Below are positions 52,450 to 61,602 of a stretch of DNA of 64,000 nt, in pieces (positions within the stretch are counted from its first letter, which is position 1; each line of letters starts with the position of its first letter). The position numbers and the translations under genes are program-made. Source of the stretch: Vavraia culicis subsp. floridensis (taxonomy: Eukaryota > Microsporidia > Pleistophoridae); the NCBI RefSeq assembly GCF_000192795.1, contig NW_007360618.1:56195-120194 (forward strand). Reading direction: 5' to 3'. The notes beneath the pieces were generated by a model. It saw nothing but the letters and a program-made list of their open reading frames with translations, was not told the origin of the DNA and searched no databases.

Positions 52450-53016
52450 TTATTGCCCGCACAGCGATTTAACACGCTTATGGATCTCATCACGTACGTT
52501 TTTAACCACCATTGCATTCTTTCCGTCAATCCACATCATACCGTTCAAACCTAGCGCTATTTTATATTTATACTCGCGTCCAATATCATTCAGAATATTT
52601 TTCTTTATGAAAAGTGTTTTGACCAGCAGTGCATCGGTCTCAAATATCCATCCACCTTCAAGAACACCCAGCCCTTCCTCACAACAGCTGGCAAATACCA
52701 CGTCTCCAACCCGTAATATTCTGCACAGCAAAAAATCGCCGGTATTTATTTTTGGTTTGTTGCGTTTTGTGCAGTTCAGGAAAGCCTGTGCAAGTAGAAC
52801 ACCTTTCACAGCATGACCAAAATCTAATTTAATATAATCTGGGTGGATACCTACTGCCTTACCAATTGCTACATCATTTTGCTGTGGATTGTACAAGGCA
52901 GTTGGTGTGACCAGAAGAGTGTACGAAGAATGAGTAAAAAATGCGGCAAGCTGAGTGGCACGTTGTGATGTGTCTGGCAGAGAATCACCCGGTATGACCT
53001 TCTTCAATTTTAACAT
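52450..53016 (-). CDS. RRP40: exosome cap subunit RRP40 (188 aa)
   Basis: RNA-binding subunit of the exosome ring cap, guiding RNA to the 3'-5' nuclease. The start is the ATG at 53016 with CCC directly before it; the longer frame adds a non-family leader. The N-terminus KKVIPGDSLPD matches the VVPGD opening of RRP4/RRP40. An S1-type barrel follows (DVAIGKAVGIHPDYIKLDFG, then INTGDFLLCRILRVGDVVFASC), then GLGVLEGGWIFETD, as in RRP40's GFGILEDG. The closing KH-like part carries the G-x-N-G motif in ALGLNGMMWIDG (about 154-165), as in RRP40's IGLNGKIWV. It is shorter than yeast RRP40 (240 aa). Confidence 0.93.
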   Translation of the reverse strand: MLKLKKVIPGDSLPDTSQRATQLAAFFTHSSYTLLVTPTALYNPQQNDVAIGKAVGIHPDYIKLDFGHAVKGVLLAQAFLNCTKRNKPKINTGDFLLCRILRVGDVVFASCCEEGLGVLEGGWIFETDALLVKTLFIKKNILNDIGREYKYKIALGLNGMMWIDGKNAMVVKNVRDEIHKRVKSLCGQ

Positions 53017-53019
53017 GGG
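53017..53019 (-). promoter_or_regulatory. CCC start-proximal motif of RRP40
   Basis: CCC abuts the ATG at 53016 and removes 26 codons from the longest possible frame. Confidence 0.6.
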
Positions 53020-53628
53020 TGAAGTTAAAGAAATGGATATAGGGCCATGGATTAGTAAGTTAAAGGATAAAACATGTAGGAAACACGAAAACATAGAATT
53101 TATTGGTGATTTTGGTGCTACTCATTGGGATAAAGCGAAATTGGAGCATGTGCGGTTGATATGAGCAAGCACAAAAATAGTCACACACCACGGTAATGGG
53201 CTGCTGCCAGCAAAACGAACGAACACTGAATTCATTGTTTTCTAGGAAATGCATTCATCACCAAATTATGTGTAAAAGAGGATGTGGCCACGACAAATGC
53301 TGATTAATAAATGTTATAGCGCATTCAAATCAACGTAACAACCGTTCATAATTTGCATTTTCACAGTTTTATTCGCAATTTGCAAAAGCCATAAGTGTTT
53401 TGATTAAAGATTCAATACAGTCACGAATTACAGCCTTTGATAGGAGCAATGTTCACTGACATGCACATCGATCATCACTAATTCTCAGGATATATCACGT
53501 ACGTAAATACGGCTTCAAAAAATTAATAGTAATTTCTGACTGTGCTACAGGCAATAGATGACAATTACATACACGATAAATTTTATTGAACTAAACAACC
53601 TGTGTTATACGTTCATATTATGACTGAA
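53017..53628. other. intergenic, no gene recognised
   Basis: Only frames antisense to the RRP40 leader; otherwise empty. Confidence 0.5.
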
Positions 53629-55455
53629 CTATTTGATTGTATCCTTGCCGTCCTTCATCAGGCGCACCACCGTGTTTTTTATCTTCCCAAGAAAAACGCT
53701 GGGCATATGGTCCTTAAAAAAGTCAGCATCTACCACGATACTATCAAAAGATGAGCGCTTAACCTTGCTGACGTATAAATAATGCTTGTCAGCCTGCATA
53801 TGGTATATATTACCCGGAAGGAAAAGTTTGGGATGCAGTTCCGACTTCCTCAGATGTTTCTTAATCTTTTTGATAAACAATCGGAGTTGTTGTGCATCAT
53901 TTTCCTTTATCAAATTGTCAGCTGTTCCGATGGCAGCAGTCAAATACTTGAAATCAAGGACTGATCCATACGACAATCTGGGAAATACATCGCTGCCAAG
54001 GACAAAGATTCTTATCGAGTCAAATCTTTTTGCAAGGTTATATGAGAGAAATGGCGGCGATGAGAAGGAGATTACAGACGTTGGATGTGCGTAACTCTTT
54101 GTGGTCAGCAGAATTGAAACCAAGCAGGCTATAGCACCACCCAAAGAATGTCCCACGAACACAATCTTTTTTAGTTTCAAGGTTTTCATGTAGTGGTCTA
54201 GCACAGCTTCATGCTTTTCCAAGAATTTTTTGGCAAGTTCAAGAATACCGCGATGCGCATACCCATCCAGAAACTCGACGTAATCACAGCTTACATCTGC
54301 AAGAATATCATCGGCTGATTCTGTGCCTCGAAATGATACCATTAGCTTGTTCTTGTGTTTAAACTTGAGATGTGGCACCGAGTCTTCCAGTTTTATTTCC
54401 AGTAGATTGTTGTCTTTGATATTTAAAAAGGATAATATCTTGGCGCGCAACTTAGAAATATTGTTGATTGTGACATGCGGAATGCTTTCTGATAAAAAAT
54501 TATCCAATATCTTTGTGAATTTCTGTGTATCTAAATTTGTTCTTGCATTAGTCTCCAAACCGATATTATTTTTATTCGCATCCGCATTTGTTACCACCTT
54601 GATTTGCGGTTTGATTTGAAACAACACTAAAGGACTGGAATAAGTTGCTACCGCGAAGTAATAGTAAATGTACAATTTTTTGTAAAAATTGATGTCTTTC
54701 AGCTTATAGCTATTCAAATTACTGGGCGAATGTGTGTGTCCCTTGATGTTTTTGTGTCTGTTATTAACGTATTTTACTGTGTTTTTCTTTTTTGCTCTGG
54801 TGTTTTTATCGCTATCGATTCCAGATTTGGTGATTTCTTGGAATAGCATATTCTTCTTGGTTTCTTGGTTACTCGAAATGTTTCTATCAACTGCACTAAT
54901 AGCACCAACAAACTCTTCTTTGTTTTTGCAGCCATTCAAATACATCCGTATTAAAACATACAATCCTTTCAGGCATTTCAATCTGCATGTGTTAGATCCA
55001 TGAACAAGAGGTACAATGAGACCTGCCAAGAAAAATATTTTGTTATTGGACAGCACGTTTGTGAAGATATTTAGTTTTGGCGGTCTCACATCATTGTGTT
55101 CGGTATCGTTTGACTGAATTTCGATCTGTATCTTCCCGATTGTCTTGTACTTTGAGTTTATTGTGATGTACGTGTTCATAAAACCTATGTCAACTATGTC
55201 CAGGGACAATTCTGTGTCAGCGATAAGCATGGAATTACGTATCTCCACAAATCCAATGTTCTGTTCGAACAGAAAAATTTTCTTATAAAAAATTATGTGG
55301 AACGTTCCGAACAGCTCGTCGTGTTTCCCATAGATAGGCACGTTGTGTTCGTTCTCCCAGACCGGCGATATTTGATCATGGTGTGTTACGCGAACGAGAG
55401 GAGACGCTACGTCGTTTATCTTCATTTTTTTGATTCTCACTAAAAAATTCTTCAT
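53629..55455 (-). CDS. class 3 lipase with C2-like N-terminal region (608 aa)
   Basis: The C-terminal 250 residues are a lipase-3 (alpha/beta hydrolase) domain: KLMVSFRGTESADD (oxyanion side), nucleophile elbow VGHSLGGA with Ser437, SSPPFLS, catalytic Asp489 in VLGSDVFPRLSYG and a likely His552 in IYHMQADKHYL. The family includes diacylglycerol lipases and fungal triglyceride lipases. The first 120 residues are beta-rich, with a GTFHIIFYK...IGFVEIRNSML...GKIQIEIQ pattern like a C2 domain, which would bring the enzyme to membranes. A hydrophobic patch (140-153) and an Asn/Lys-rich linker (190-255) follow. No signal peptide is seen. The ATG at 55455 has CCC 17 bases upstream. A role in scavenging or remodelling membrane lipid is inferred. 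Confidence 0.9.
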   Translation of the reverse strand: MKNFLVRIKKMKINDVASPLVRVTHHDQISPVWENEHNVPIYGKHDELFGTFHIIFYKKIFLFEQNIGFVEIRNSMLIADTELSLDIVDIGFMNTYITINSKYKTIGKIQIEIQSNDTEHNDVRPPKLNIFTNVLSNNKIFFLAGLIVPLVHGSNTCRLKCLKGLYVLIRMYLNGCKNKEEFVGAISAVDRNISSNQETKKNMLFQEITKSGIDSDKNTRAKKKNTVKYVNNRHKNIKGHTHSPSNLNSYKLKDINFYKKLYIYYYFAVATYSSPLVLFQIKPQIKVVTNADANKNNIGLETNARTNLDTQKFTKILDNFLSESIPHVTINNISKLRAKILSFLNIKDNNLLEIKLEDSVPHLKFKHKNKLMVSFRGTESADDILADVSCDYVEFLDGYAHRGILELAKKFLEKHEAVLDHYMKTLKLKKIVFVGHSLGGAIACLVSILLTTKSYAHPTSVISFSSPPFLSYNLAKRFDSIRIFVLGSDVFPRLSYGSVLDFKYLTAAIGTADNLIKENDAQQLRLFIKKIKKHLRKSELHPKLFLPGNIYHMQADKHYLYVSKVKRSSFDSIVVDADFFKDHMPSVFLGKIKNTVVRLMKDGKDTIK

Positions 55456-56067
55456 TGGCCTGTATGTTGATGGGTAAACAAAGAAACAACCCTATATCAT
55501 CAACTACGTTAGAATTTCTGGCATGCAACTTTGACTCAAAAATAAATTGGCAATCTGATTGTTACAAACAATACTTGCGACGAGAGAACGATTTTAGTCT
55601 CCCCTTAATTTTTCTAAATAAGGACTTATTGCTGTTGGATTAGGAAAAAATGATGTGGTAACCGGATAGCACGTTTAATTGAATTTAGTACCGGAAATGA
55701 CTCGATTGGGATGGTAGCAGCTCGTGTCTATAATTTTTATTTTTGTGACAACCACTTATACGCAGTTAATATGTATCATTTCACTATTTAAACTTTCTAA
55801 ACTATGATATGTAATATATTCCGTACAACTAAATAATATGATTTCAGGTTCTATGATTTTGATATAGGATGGTAATTTATTACCAATCATGGCAGTTTAT
55901 GTTACGGTATTACGGTTGGCAAGCCGATGAGCAGAGTGAAAGCTATTTTTCCGTGAAAAATGTGTATAATTGTGAATGCCGTATATTACACATAACAAAA
56001 AATAATAATAAATTATATTTATTCAACTATCCGAGTCTATTGCAAAAAAGAGCCACACAATCAATTA
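55456..56067. other. intergenic, no gene recognised
   Basis: A 106-codon plus-strand frame (55869-56189) is partly antisense to PNO1 and has no start motif; rejected. Otherwise AT-rich and empty. Confidence 0.5.
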
Positions 56068-56652
56068 TCATATCTGGTTCTTTTCATCATTTAAATGAAC
56101 CGTTTCAAAGTATCCCTTCCTCTGCTTCGAAGCTATTACCTTCAATTTATTCAGAATTGATCCAGGATGTGCACCAAGAACCAGCCTAGATATGCTTTCT
56201 TTTGCCCTTTTAATGCCCTCTTCATCCCCCAACAGGAATATCTCATCATCCTTTACGAGCATGCACACACCCATGGTATGTTCAATCGCACTTTTCACCT
56301 TTCCTTCTCTTCCAATGATACGCCCCATGGCACGAGACACGTTATCTCCGCTCAGCCTTTTAATTTCTGATATGTGGAACTTTATCAAACTTGTGTCGTT
56401 CTTCAGTAAGTTTACAGCTTGTTCAGGCGTAAACCCATCCAAAATGGCGTTAAGAAACTGAACGCCCTTCTCTAAATGCAGTTGATTGTTATCATCCTCA
56501 ACTCTTAAGTCCACGCATGGAACTCTTAAATTCATACGCACTTGAAGACCTACCACATTCACCAATGGCGTGTAAATCTCCATCCAGTGTTCTTTGAACG
56601 CTTTTATTTTCGGGATTGGTACATTAACCGAGCGTGACGTGAACATGGTCAT
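56068..56652 (-). CDS. PNO1: PNO1/DIM2, KH-domain ribosome assembly factor (194 aa)
   Basis: Factor bound near the 3' end of 18S rRNA in pre-40S particles; with NOB1 it controls the last 18S cleavage. The protein matches PNO1 along its length: VNVPIPKIKAFKEHWMEIYT, LVNVVGLQVRMNL, the GFTPEQAVNLL helix, then a KH domain with LSGDNVSRAMGRIIGREGKV (GxxG-type loop GREG, 114-117) and ISRLVLGAHPGSILNKL before the terminal ASKQRKGYF. Length is slightly below the usual 220-270 aa, because the acidic N-terminal extension is lost. CCC lies nine bases before the ATG at 56652. Confidence 0.96.
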   Translation of the reverse strand: MTMFTSRSVNVPIPKIKAFKEHWMEIYTPLVNVVGLQVRMNLRVPCVDLRVEDDNNQLHLEKGVQFLNAILDGFTPEQAVNLLKNDTSLIKFHISEIKRLSGDNVSRAMGRIIGREGKVKSAIEHTMGVCMLVKDDEIFLLGDEEGIKRAKESISRLVLGAHPGSILNKLKVIASKQRKGYFETVHLNDEKNQI

Positions 56653-57290
56653 TTTTGCAATGGGTCAAAATTCAAAGATTTTATTAAAGGCGCTTGGTCG
56701 GTAATATGCGTTCAGCATGCCATTATAACTCGTGTTAAGCATATTTAAAGACAAAAATAAAGCCAATTTTCTATCAAAGACGTGCAGAATGTTTGTAGTA
56801 AGGCAGAAAAATGAATTTAAAAGTTAGCGTGGCGGATTATTGGATATACCATCTATGAAGAGCTGCTTGCCCACATTAAACTTTCAAAAACTGAGATAAA
56901 ATCACTTGCTTTGTATTAGTGCTCAGCTGTGCAATATTATGTTTGGTAATATGAGGCGATGATTTTTAGATCTTCTGTAACGATTAAAAACAATCTGTTG
57001 ATACTTGATACAATGTTCATTTCGCTTCAATATGAATTATAATTATTTCATCGGTGTGTACAAATATTTTTTCGCAATACCAGTGTATTATTTTGTGTTC
57101 TAAATTACAATTTAGTAATTTGTCAATTTATCATCACTTACAGATCGAACAACAACAAAATAGTTCAAAGTTTACAATAAAACCCAACATATCATCATTA
57201 TACAAGCTAATTCACACAAAAACTACTAAAAAACCTCCCTTTGGCTATTCTAGAAAATTTTAACCAAAATTTTAAAACATACCTCCCACG
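56653..57290. other. divergent intergenic region, no gene recognised
   Basis: AT-rich. The CCC of PUS10 is at 57285-57287. Nothing else seen. Confidence 0.5.
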
Positions 57291-58259
57291 ATGGATTTAA
57301 AGATCGTTGATACCATAAAAAAAGGTCTGCAAGAAGTGGAAAAATATGATACAATTGTTATAAACACTTCTAGAGAGTATAAAGAGTATTTAAAAGAAGC
57401 GTTTCCAGCATTTATTGTTAATCCTGGTCGACAGTTCGAACAGTCTACAGAAGTGTACGTGACGGAGAGTGATTGTAAAGTTGTTAACTACTCGCTGTTT
57501 ATCTACGGTGTTTACATAAAGAAGTGCCGTAATGTCTCGCAAACACCGATGCCGAATGTGAATAATGCTGTATCTGATATATTCCACGATTTTGTACAAT
57601 TTTACGCTGCAGATTCGTTTAACTTTGTTGCAGCAGGTAGAGAAGATGTAGATGTGATCAATGTATCAGGTAGGCCCTTTTTTGTAGAGCTAAAGAATCC
57701 AAGACAGCATCTTTTCGTGCCAATTCCAGTTGTGTACTGGGAAAATGATTTCGTGCTTCTTAAAAATTTATTAAGAGTGAAAGGCAAGCCGATTAAGAAA
57801 ATAATTTTAGACGGTGAAAGGGAACATAAGAAGAGATATAGCGCTATTGTATTCTGTAGCAAACCGAGTGATCCCACTAATCTATTTAATTTTGAAGGCG
57901 AAGGTGATCATGACACTGATGCTGAAAATTTACTGCACAGCAGTGATCTTGAACAGCTGGTCAATAAGAAGTTGTTGGTAATGCAGAAAACACCGCTCCG
58001 TGTGTTGCATCGGCGAGCCAACATGAATAGACCTAAAGAAATCGAAATCACTAAGATAAAAAAATACCAGCAATACTTACGAGTAACCATTTTGTCATCA
58101 GCAGGTGCGTATATCAAGGAGTTTATCACCGGCGACTTTGGACGAACAACGCCTTCCTTGGCATCATTGCTTGGATGCTGGTGTGATTGCGTTGAACTGA
58201 ACGTTCTTGAGGTAGAAGCTAAAGATGTTCCGGAAGATTGTATCTATGAAGTAATGTAA
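57291..58259 (+). CDS. PUS10: PUS10-family tRNA pseudouridine synthase, N-terminally reduced (322 aa)
   Basis: PUS10 makes pseudouridine 54/55 in the T loop of tRNAs. The catalytic core is clear: LFIYGVYIKKCRNVSQTPM, AAGREDVDVINVSGRPFFVE (motif with the catalytic Asp, residues 115-134) and LKNPR. Later come QKTPLRVLHRRANMNRP and the closing GAYIKEFITGDFGRTTPSLA with a final ELNVLEVE strand. The N-terminal THUMP-like, Cys-rich zinc domain of archaeal and human PUS10 is missing; only about 65 residues precede the core. The ATG at 57291 follows CCC by three bases. In other organisms PUS10 can take over the TruB/PUS4 U55 reaction, which may apply here. Confidence 0.94.
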   Translation: MDLKIVDTIKKGLQEVEKYDTIVINTSREYKEYLKEAFPAFIVNPGRQFEQSTEVYVTESDCKVVNYSLFIYGVYIKKCRNVSQTPMPNVNNAVSDIFHDFVQFYAADSFNFVAAGREDVDVINVSGRPFFVELKNPRQHLFVPIPVVYWENDFVLLKNLLRVKGKPIKKIILDGEREHKKRYSAIVFCSKPSDPTNLFNFEGEGDHDTDAENLLHSSDLEQLVNKKLLVMQKTPLRVLHRRANMNRPKEIEITKIKKYQQYLRVTILSSAGAYIKEFITGDFGRTTPSLASLLGCWCDCVELNVLEVEAKDVPEDCIYEVM

Positions 58260-58912
58260 AATAGAATGCTTTTGTTGAAAGGTAGCAATATTGTGCGGAA
58301 TGTTTTTGATAAAGTTATGTTAAAAAAGAAATGAAATTGCCTTTGTAATTTTATTTTTCAAAAACTGCGCTTTTAGGAAAAATGTTGAAATAAATAGCAT
58401 TAAATTTGCAAAGTAAGTTCCATGAAAGTTGGTGATAACGACATAAAATGACTCTATGAGAGCATGGATGCAACATTCAAATCTAAAATATACGTCTCTT
58501 GCCCATTTTAAAGTACTAAAACGTCTCTAATTCAACTAATCGTGAGAGGAGAACTAAAATACGGAATGCGCTTACCATTTTCAGAACAGAACATATTTAC
58601 AATTTTTAATCCGGCCAAAACTATAATCTGAGACAGATACAGGCACTCTATCCATAAATTTGTGTTGCAATGAATGTATAATGACAGTAAAAGTTTTTGA
58701 ATCTCGATCCGTTTTTATAAGCTTACGAATGACCGAGAGCATTGAATGTTGGATACGAAATTTACTTTACGAATCTATCGACATGAATACATGTGACATA
58801 TTTGACGTGCATGTCAACACATGTAGGGTGTGGAGCAGCGGTATAATATCGGCTATTAGAGCAAAAGAAACTGCTATTTTCATTCATAAAAGCTTTCCCT
58901 TCTGTCCACCCC
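58260..58912. other. intergenic, no gene recognised
   Basis: A 90-codon frame running into the RAD51 start (58660-58932) opens with TTG and is judged chance. Otherwise empty. Confidence 0.5.
58909..58912 (+). promoter_or_regulatory. CCCC start-proximal motif of RAD51
   Basis: CCCC immediately before the RAD51 ATG at 58913. Confidence 0.7.
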
Positions 58913-59944
58913 ATGTCAAAGAAGGAACTTGAGATGGATGCTGGCAATGAAGAATTCAGGGAAGAAATCCAGCTAACAACAGGACCAATATCTGTGGATG
59001 AGCTAAAAAATTGTGGAATAGCCGCTGGCGATATTGCCAGGCTATGCGAAGCAGGGTATCACACGGTTGAAGCGTTGGCTTTTACACCAAAAAAACAGCT
59101 AATGACAGTAAAAGGATTTTCAGAGGCCAAGGCAGAAAAAATTTTGAAGGAGGCTGCTAAGCTCATACCTATGGGCTTTTCTACCGCAACCTCCTATTTC
59201 CAGAAAAGAAATAATATCGTTTTTATTACAACCGGATCACAAGAGCTTGACAAGCTGCTTAAAGGTGGAATAGAGACAGGAAGCATCACGGAAATATTTG
59301 GTGAGTTTAGAACAGGAAAGACGCAGCTTTGTCATACGCTCGCAGTCACGTGTCAGTTAGACCGAGAAAGTGGCGGAGGCTCGGGAAAGGCATTATATAT
59401 TGACACTGAGGGAACGTTTAGGCCAGAAAGGTGTATAGCGGTTGCGCAAAGATTCGGGCTTGATCCAGATCAGGTACTTGAAAACATATCATACGCACGC
59501 GCTTATAACTCTGATCATCAATCACAATTACTCGTGCAGGCAGCAGCTATGCTGTCTGAGTCTAACTATTCGTTAATCATTGTTGACTCAGCAATGGCTT
59601 TATATAGAACAGATTTTTCGGGAAGAGGTGAGCTGGGTGCGAGGCAGATTCATCTCGCAAGATTTCTCAGAATGCTGCTAAGACTCGCCGATGAATTCAG
59701 CGTAGCGGTAGTGATTACGAATCAGGTCGTTGCTTCTGTTGATGGCGCGGCTGCGATGTTCAATGCAGATCCTAAGAAGCCAGTGGGTGGTCATATCATG
59801 GCACATGCGAGCACTACTAGGCTTTACCTGAGAAAAGGACGTGGTGAAACACGAATATGCAAGATTTATGATTCACCTTGCCTACCGGAATCTGAGGCTG
59901 TGTTTGCAATTACCGCCAATGGTGTCGATGATCCCGAAGAGTAA
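58913..59944 (+). CDS. RAD51: RAD51 recombinase (343 aa)
   Basis: Strand-exchange ATPase of homologous recombination. Order of parts: acidic N-terminus, helix-hairpin-helix DNA-binding domain (about 28-85, with [16 protein letters not shown]), polymerisation motif FSTA (89-92, usually FTTA) ahead of TSYFQKR, Walker A GEFRTGKT (130-137), ATP-cap region [12 protein letters not shown], Walker B LIIVDS (221-226), then loop 1 ([15 protein letters not shown]) and loop 2 ([19 protein letters not shown]). [11 protein letters not shown] and length favour RAD51 over DMC1. Sequence is well conserved compared with its neighbours. The intergenic gap to the convergent NSA2 gene is only 97 bp. Confidence 0.97.
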   Translation: MSKKELEMDAGNEEFREEIQLTTGPISVDELKNCGIAAGDIARLCEAGYHTVEALAFTPKKQLMTVKGFSEAKAEKILKEAAKLIPMGFSTATSYFQKRNNIVFITTGSQELDKLLKGGIETGSITEIFGEFRTGKTQLCHTLAVTCQLDRESGGGSGKALYIDTEGTFRPERCIAVAQRFGLDPDQVLENISYARAYNSDHQSQLLVQAAAMLSESNYSLIIVDSAMALYRTDFSGRGELGARQIHLARFLRMLLRLADEFSVAVVITNQVVASVDGAAAMFNADPKKPVGGHIMAHASTTRLYLRKGRGETRICKIYDSPCLPESEAVFAITANGVDDPEE

Positions 59945-60041
59945 AAACTTTGCCATGCATCAAACCATGGAACTTATTTGACTTCTCGTACAATTGACAA
60001 AACTAAACGTTTTAATTAATTTGAAGGTCTTTATACTCGTA

Positions 60042-60815
60042 TTAGCTAAGCAGTATTGCGTTTACACAACCATCATATTCAGGGTTATTCGTGACCTGTG
60101 CGTACTTACCCCACACAACTCGTCCATTCTGCTCAACAATTCCAAGTTCGCTAACATTAACTTCAATAATAGTTCCTTTGGTCAAAACACCGAGAGATGT
60201 GTACAAATGCGAATGGGGATTTGTCTTAAGGCCTAATATCGGCAAACAAAATGTTGTTTTCAACTCTGGATGCGTCACATGCGCCTTTTTGAACCGAAGT
60301 GCCATTGGTCGGATAAATCTCTCATACTTAGGTGTTTTTCGTATAAAGTTATCACCCACAAAGCACGGTTTAACCACCATGCGCTTCCAGTGCTTCCCTC
60401 TTTTCTTTCCCGTGGTAACCACGTTAAAAGTTTCCACCTCTGACAACCCGCCTATCCGTGGAATGGGTACCGAGTATTTTGCAGCTGCCTCCTTTCTCTT
60501 TTCTTTGATCTTGTGTGAAAGCTCCTTTCCTCTCGCTACCGTTCCTCTGTCCATCAGCAGCAATGGCAAGGGACCGCCCAAGTCATTTTCTATTTTCTTT
60601 TCTTTGACATTCTGTGCCAGCACATCCTTTCTCTTCTGCGACTTGATCGTTCTTTGTTTCTTTGCGAATATCTTTGCTTTTACACCTCTCAATTCCTTCG
60701 CCAGACGCACTTTGATCTTGCTTTGTCTTTCCATTCGTTTTTCCTTCTTAATTTCAAAATTTATCGGTCGTCCGTATTTCTTGATGTGCTCTTCTATGTA
60801 ATTATTCTGCGGCAT
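60042..60815 (-). CDS. NSA2: NSA2 ribosome biogenesis factor (257 aa)
   Basis: Nucleolar factor of pre-60S particles. Full-length match to the family's 260 aa: an N-terminal basic helix with NNYIEEHIKKYGR, a repeated RKRE/KKK-rich rod (residues about 20-110), then the eS8-like barrel with PIPRIGGLSEVETFNVV, GKKRGKHWKRMVVKPCFVG, FIRKTPKYERFIRPMALRFK and a C-terminal GRVVWGKYAQVTNNPEYDGC. Ends in AILLS like the family's AVLLV. CCC lies 11 bases upstream of the ATG at 60815. It is among the best-conserved proteins in the window and unlikely to be anything else. Confidence 0.98.
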   Translation of the reverse strand: MPQNNYIEEHIKKYGRPINFEIKKEKRMERQSKIKVRLAKELRGVKAKIFAKKQRTIKSQKRKDVLAQNVKEKKIENDLGGPLPLLLMDRGTVARGKELSHKIKEKRKEAAAKYSVPIPRIGGLSEVETFNVVTTGKKRGKHWKRMVVKPCFVGDNFIRKTPKYERFIRPMALRFKKAHVTHPELKTTFCLPILGLKTNPHSHLYTSLGVLTKGTIIEVNVSELGIVEQNGRVVWGKYAQVTNNPEYDGCVNAILLS

Positions 60816-61602
60816 TTGCTGTTACAGGGCGTTAAATATTTTTTTATAGTCCATGATCGTAAAATATTTTAGATGCTTGGCCATACGAGTTCAAGATACG
60901 ATCTTCCATATATATCATGTCACAATACACTGAGAGTCCTATATTGTGGTATAGAGCTCGCAATTGAAACTAAAAGTAGCTGCGATATCAGTTTTGAAGT
61001 CCAAACTGGTACGAAGGGAAATATGCCATGCTTTTGATGCAACGATCCTAATTTGCTAATTTTCGTATTTTTTGTAATGATTTTTGCACTTGAGCATTGT
61101 TCTAAGCTACCACGTGCTATTTTGGTGATAAATAACGGAATGGTACTTTTGTTGCGGCAAGTCTTTTTCAAGTTCTTTTTACAATTTGTTTCTTTCATAG
61201 TAAACTAACGTATGCATCTCAATAGTTAATTTTTAATATGTTACAATATCATTCAACCTATTTCTTGGTATAAAATACTTGCACTACGACGTACTGCATA
61301 GAGCTGTAAAAAGTGACACTTTCAATTCATTACCGAAAAAAGAAAATTGTTAAATGCATTGCACCTTATACACGTGTATTAAGAAGCATGTAAATAAAAA
61401 TTTGGTCATTTTATTATACAAATGCAGTCCAAAGCGTATTTATAATTTATTCAATTTTTATTGAATGGTTCAGAACCTTGCAATAAATGTTCATAGTGCC
61501 ACATGCCCGCTAACTTTGTACCGAAACGTGCCGTATTTCGAATTTTCGCATGCATGTTATTAATTTAAAATTTAGAAAAAGAAAAAAATCATCTACCCCT
61601 CC
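60816..61602. other. divergent intergenic region, no gene recognised
   Basis: A 92-codon minus-strand frame (60920-61198) begins with ATG and a Lys-rich stretch but has no start motif and no recognisable family; listed as rejected. CCCC at 61596-61599 belongs to SEC23. Confidence 0.5.
61596..61599 (+). promoter_or_regulatory. CCCC start-proximal motif of SEC23
   Basis: CCCC three bases before the SEC23 ATG at 61603. Confidence 0.65.

Noticed and set aside
55869..56189. 106-codon plus-strand ATG frame
   Set aside because: Partly antisense to PNO1, no CCC motif, composition unlike the neighbouring genes.
60920..61198. 92-codon minus-strand frame with a Lys-rich start, considered as a small ribosomal protein (eL38-like)
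   Set aside because: The order of residues does not follow eL38 or another ribosomal protein, and no start motif precedes the ATG.
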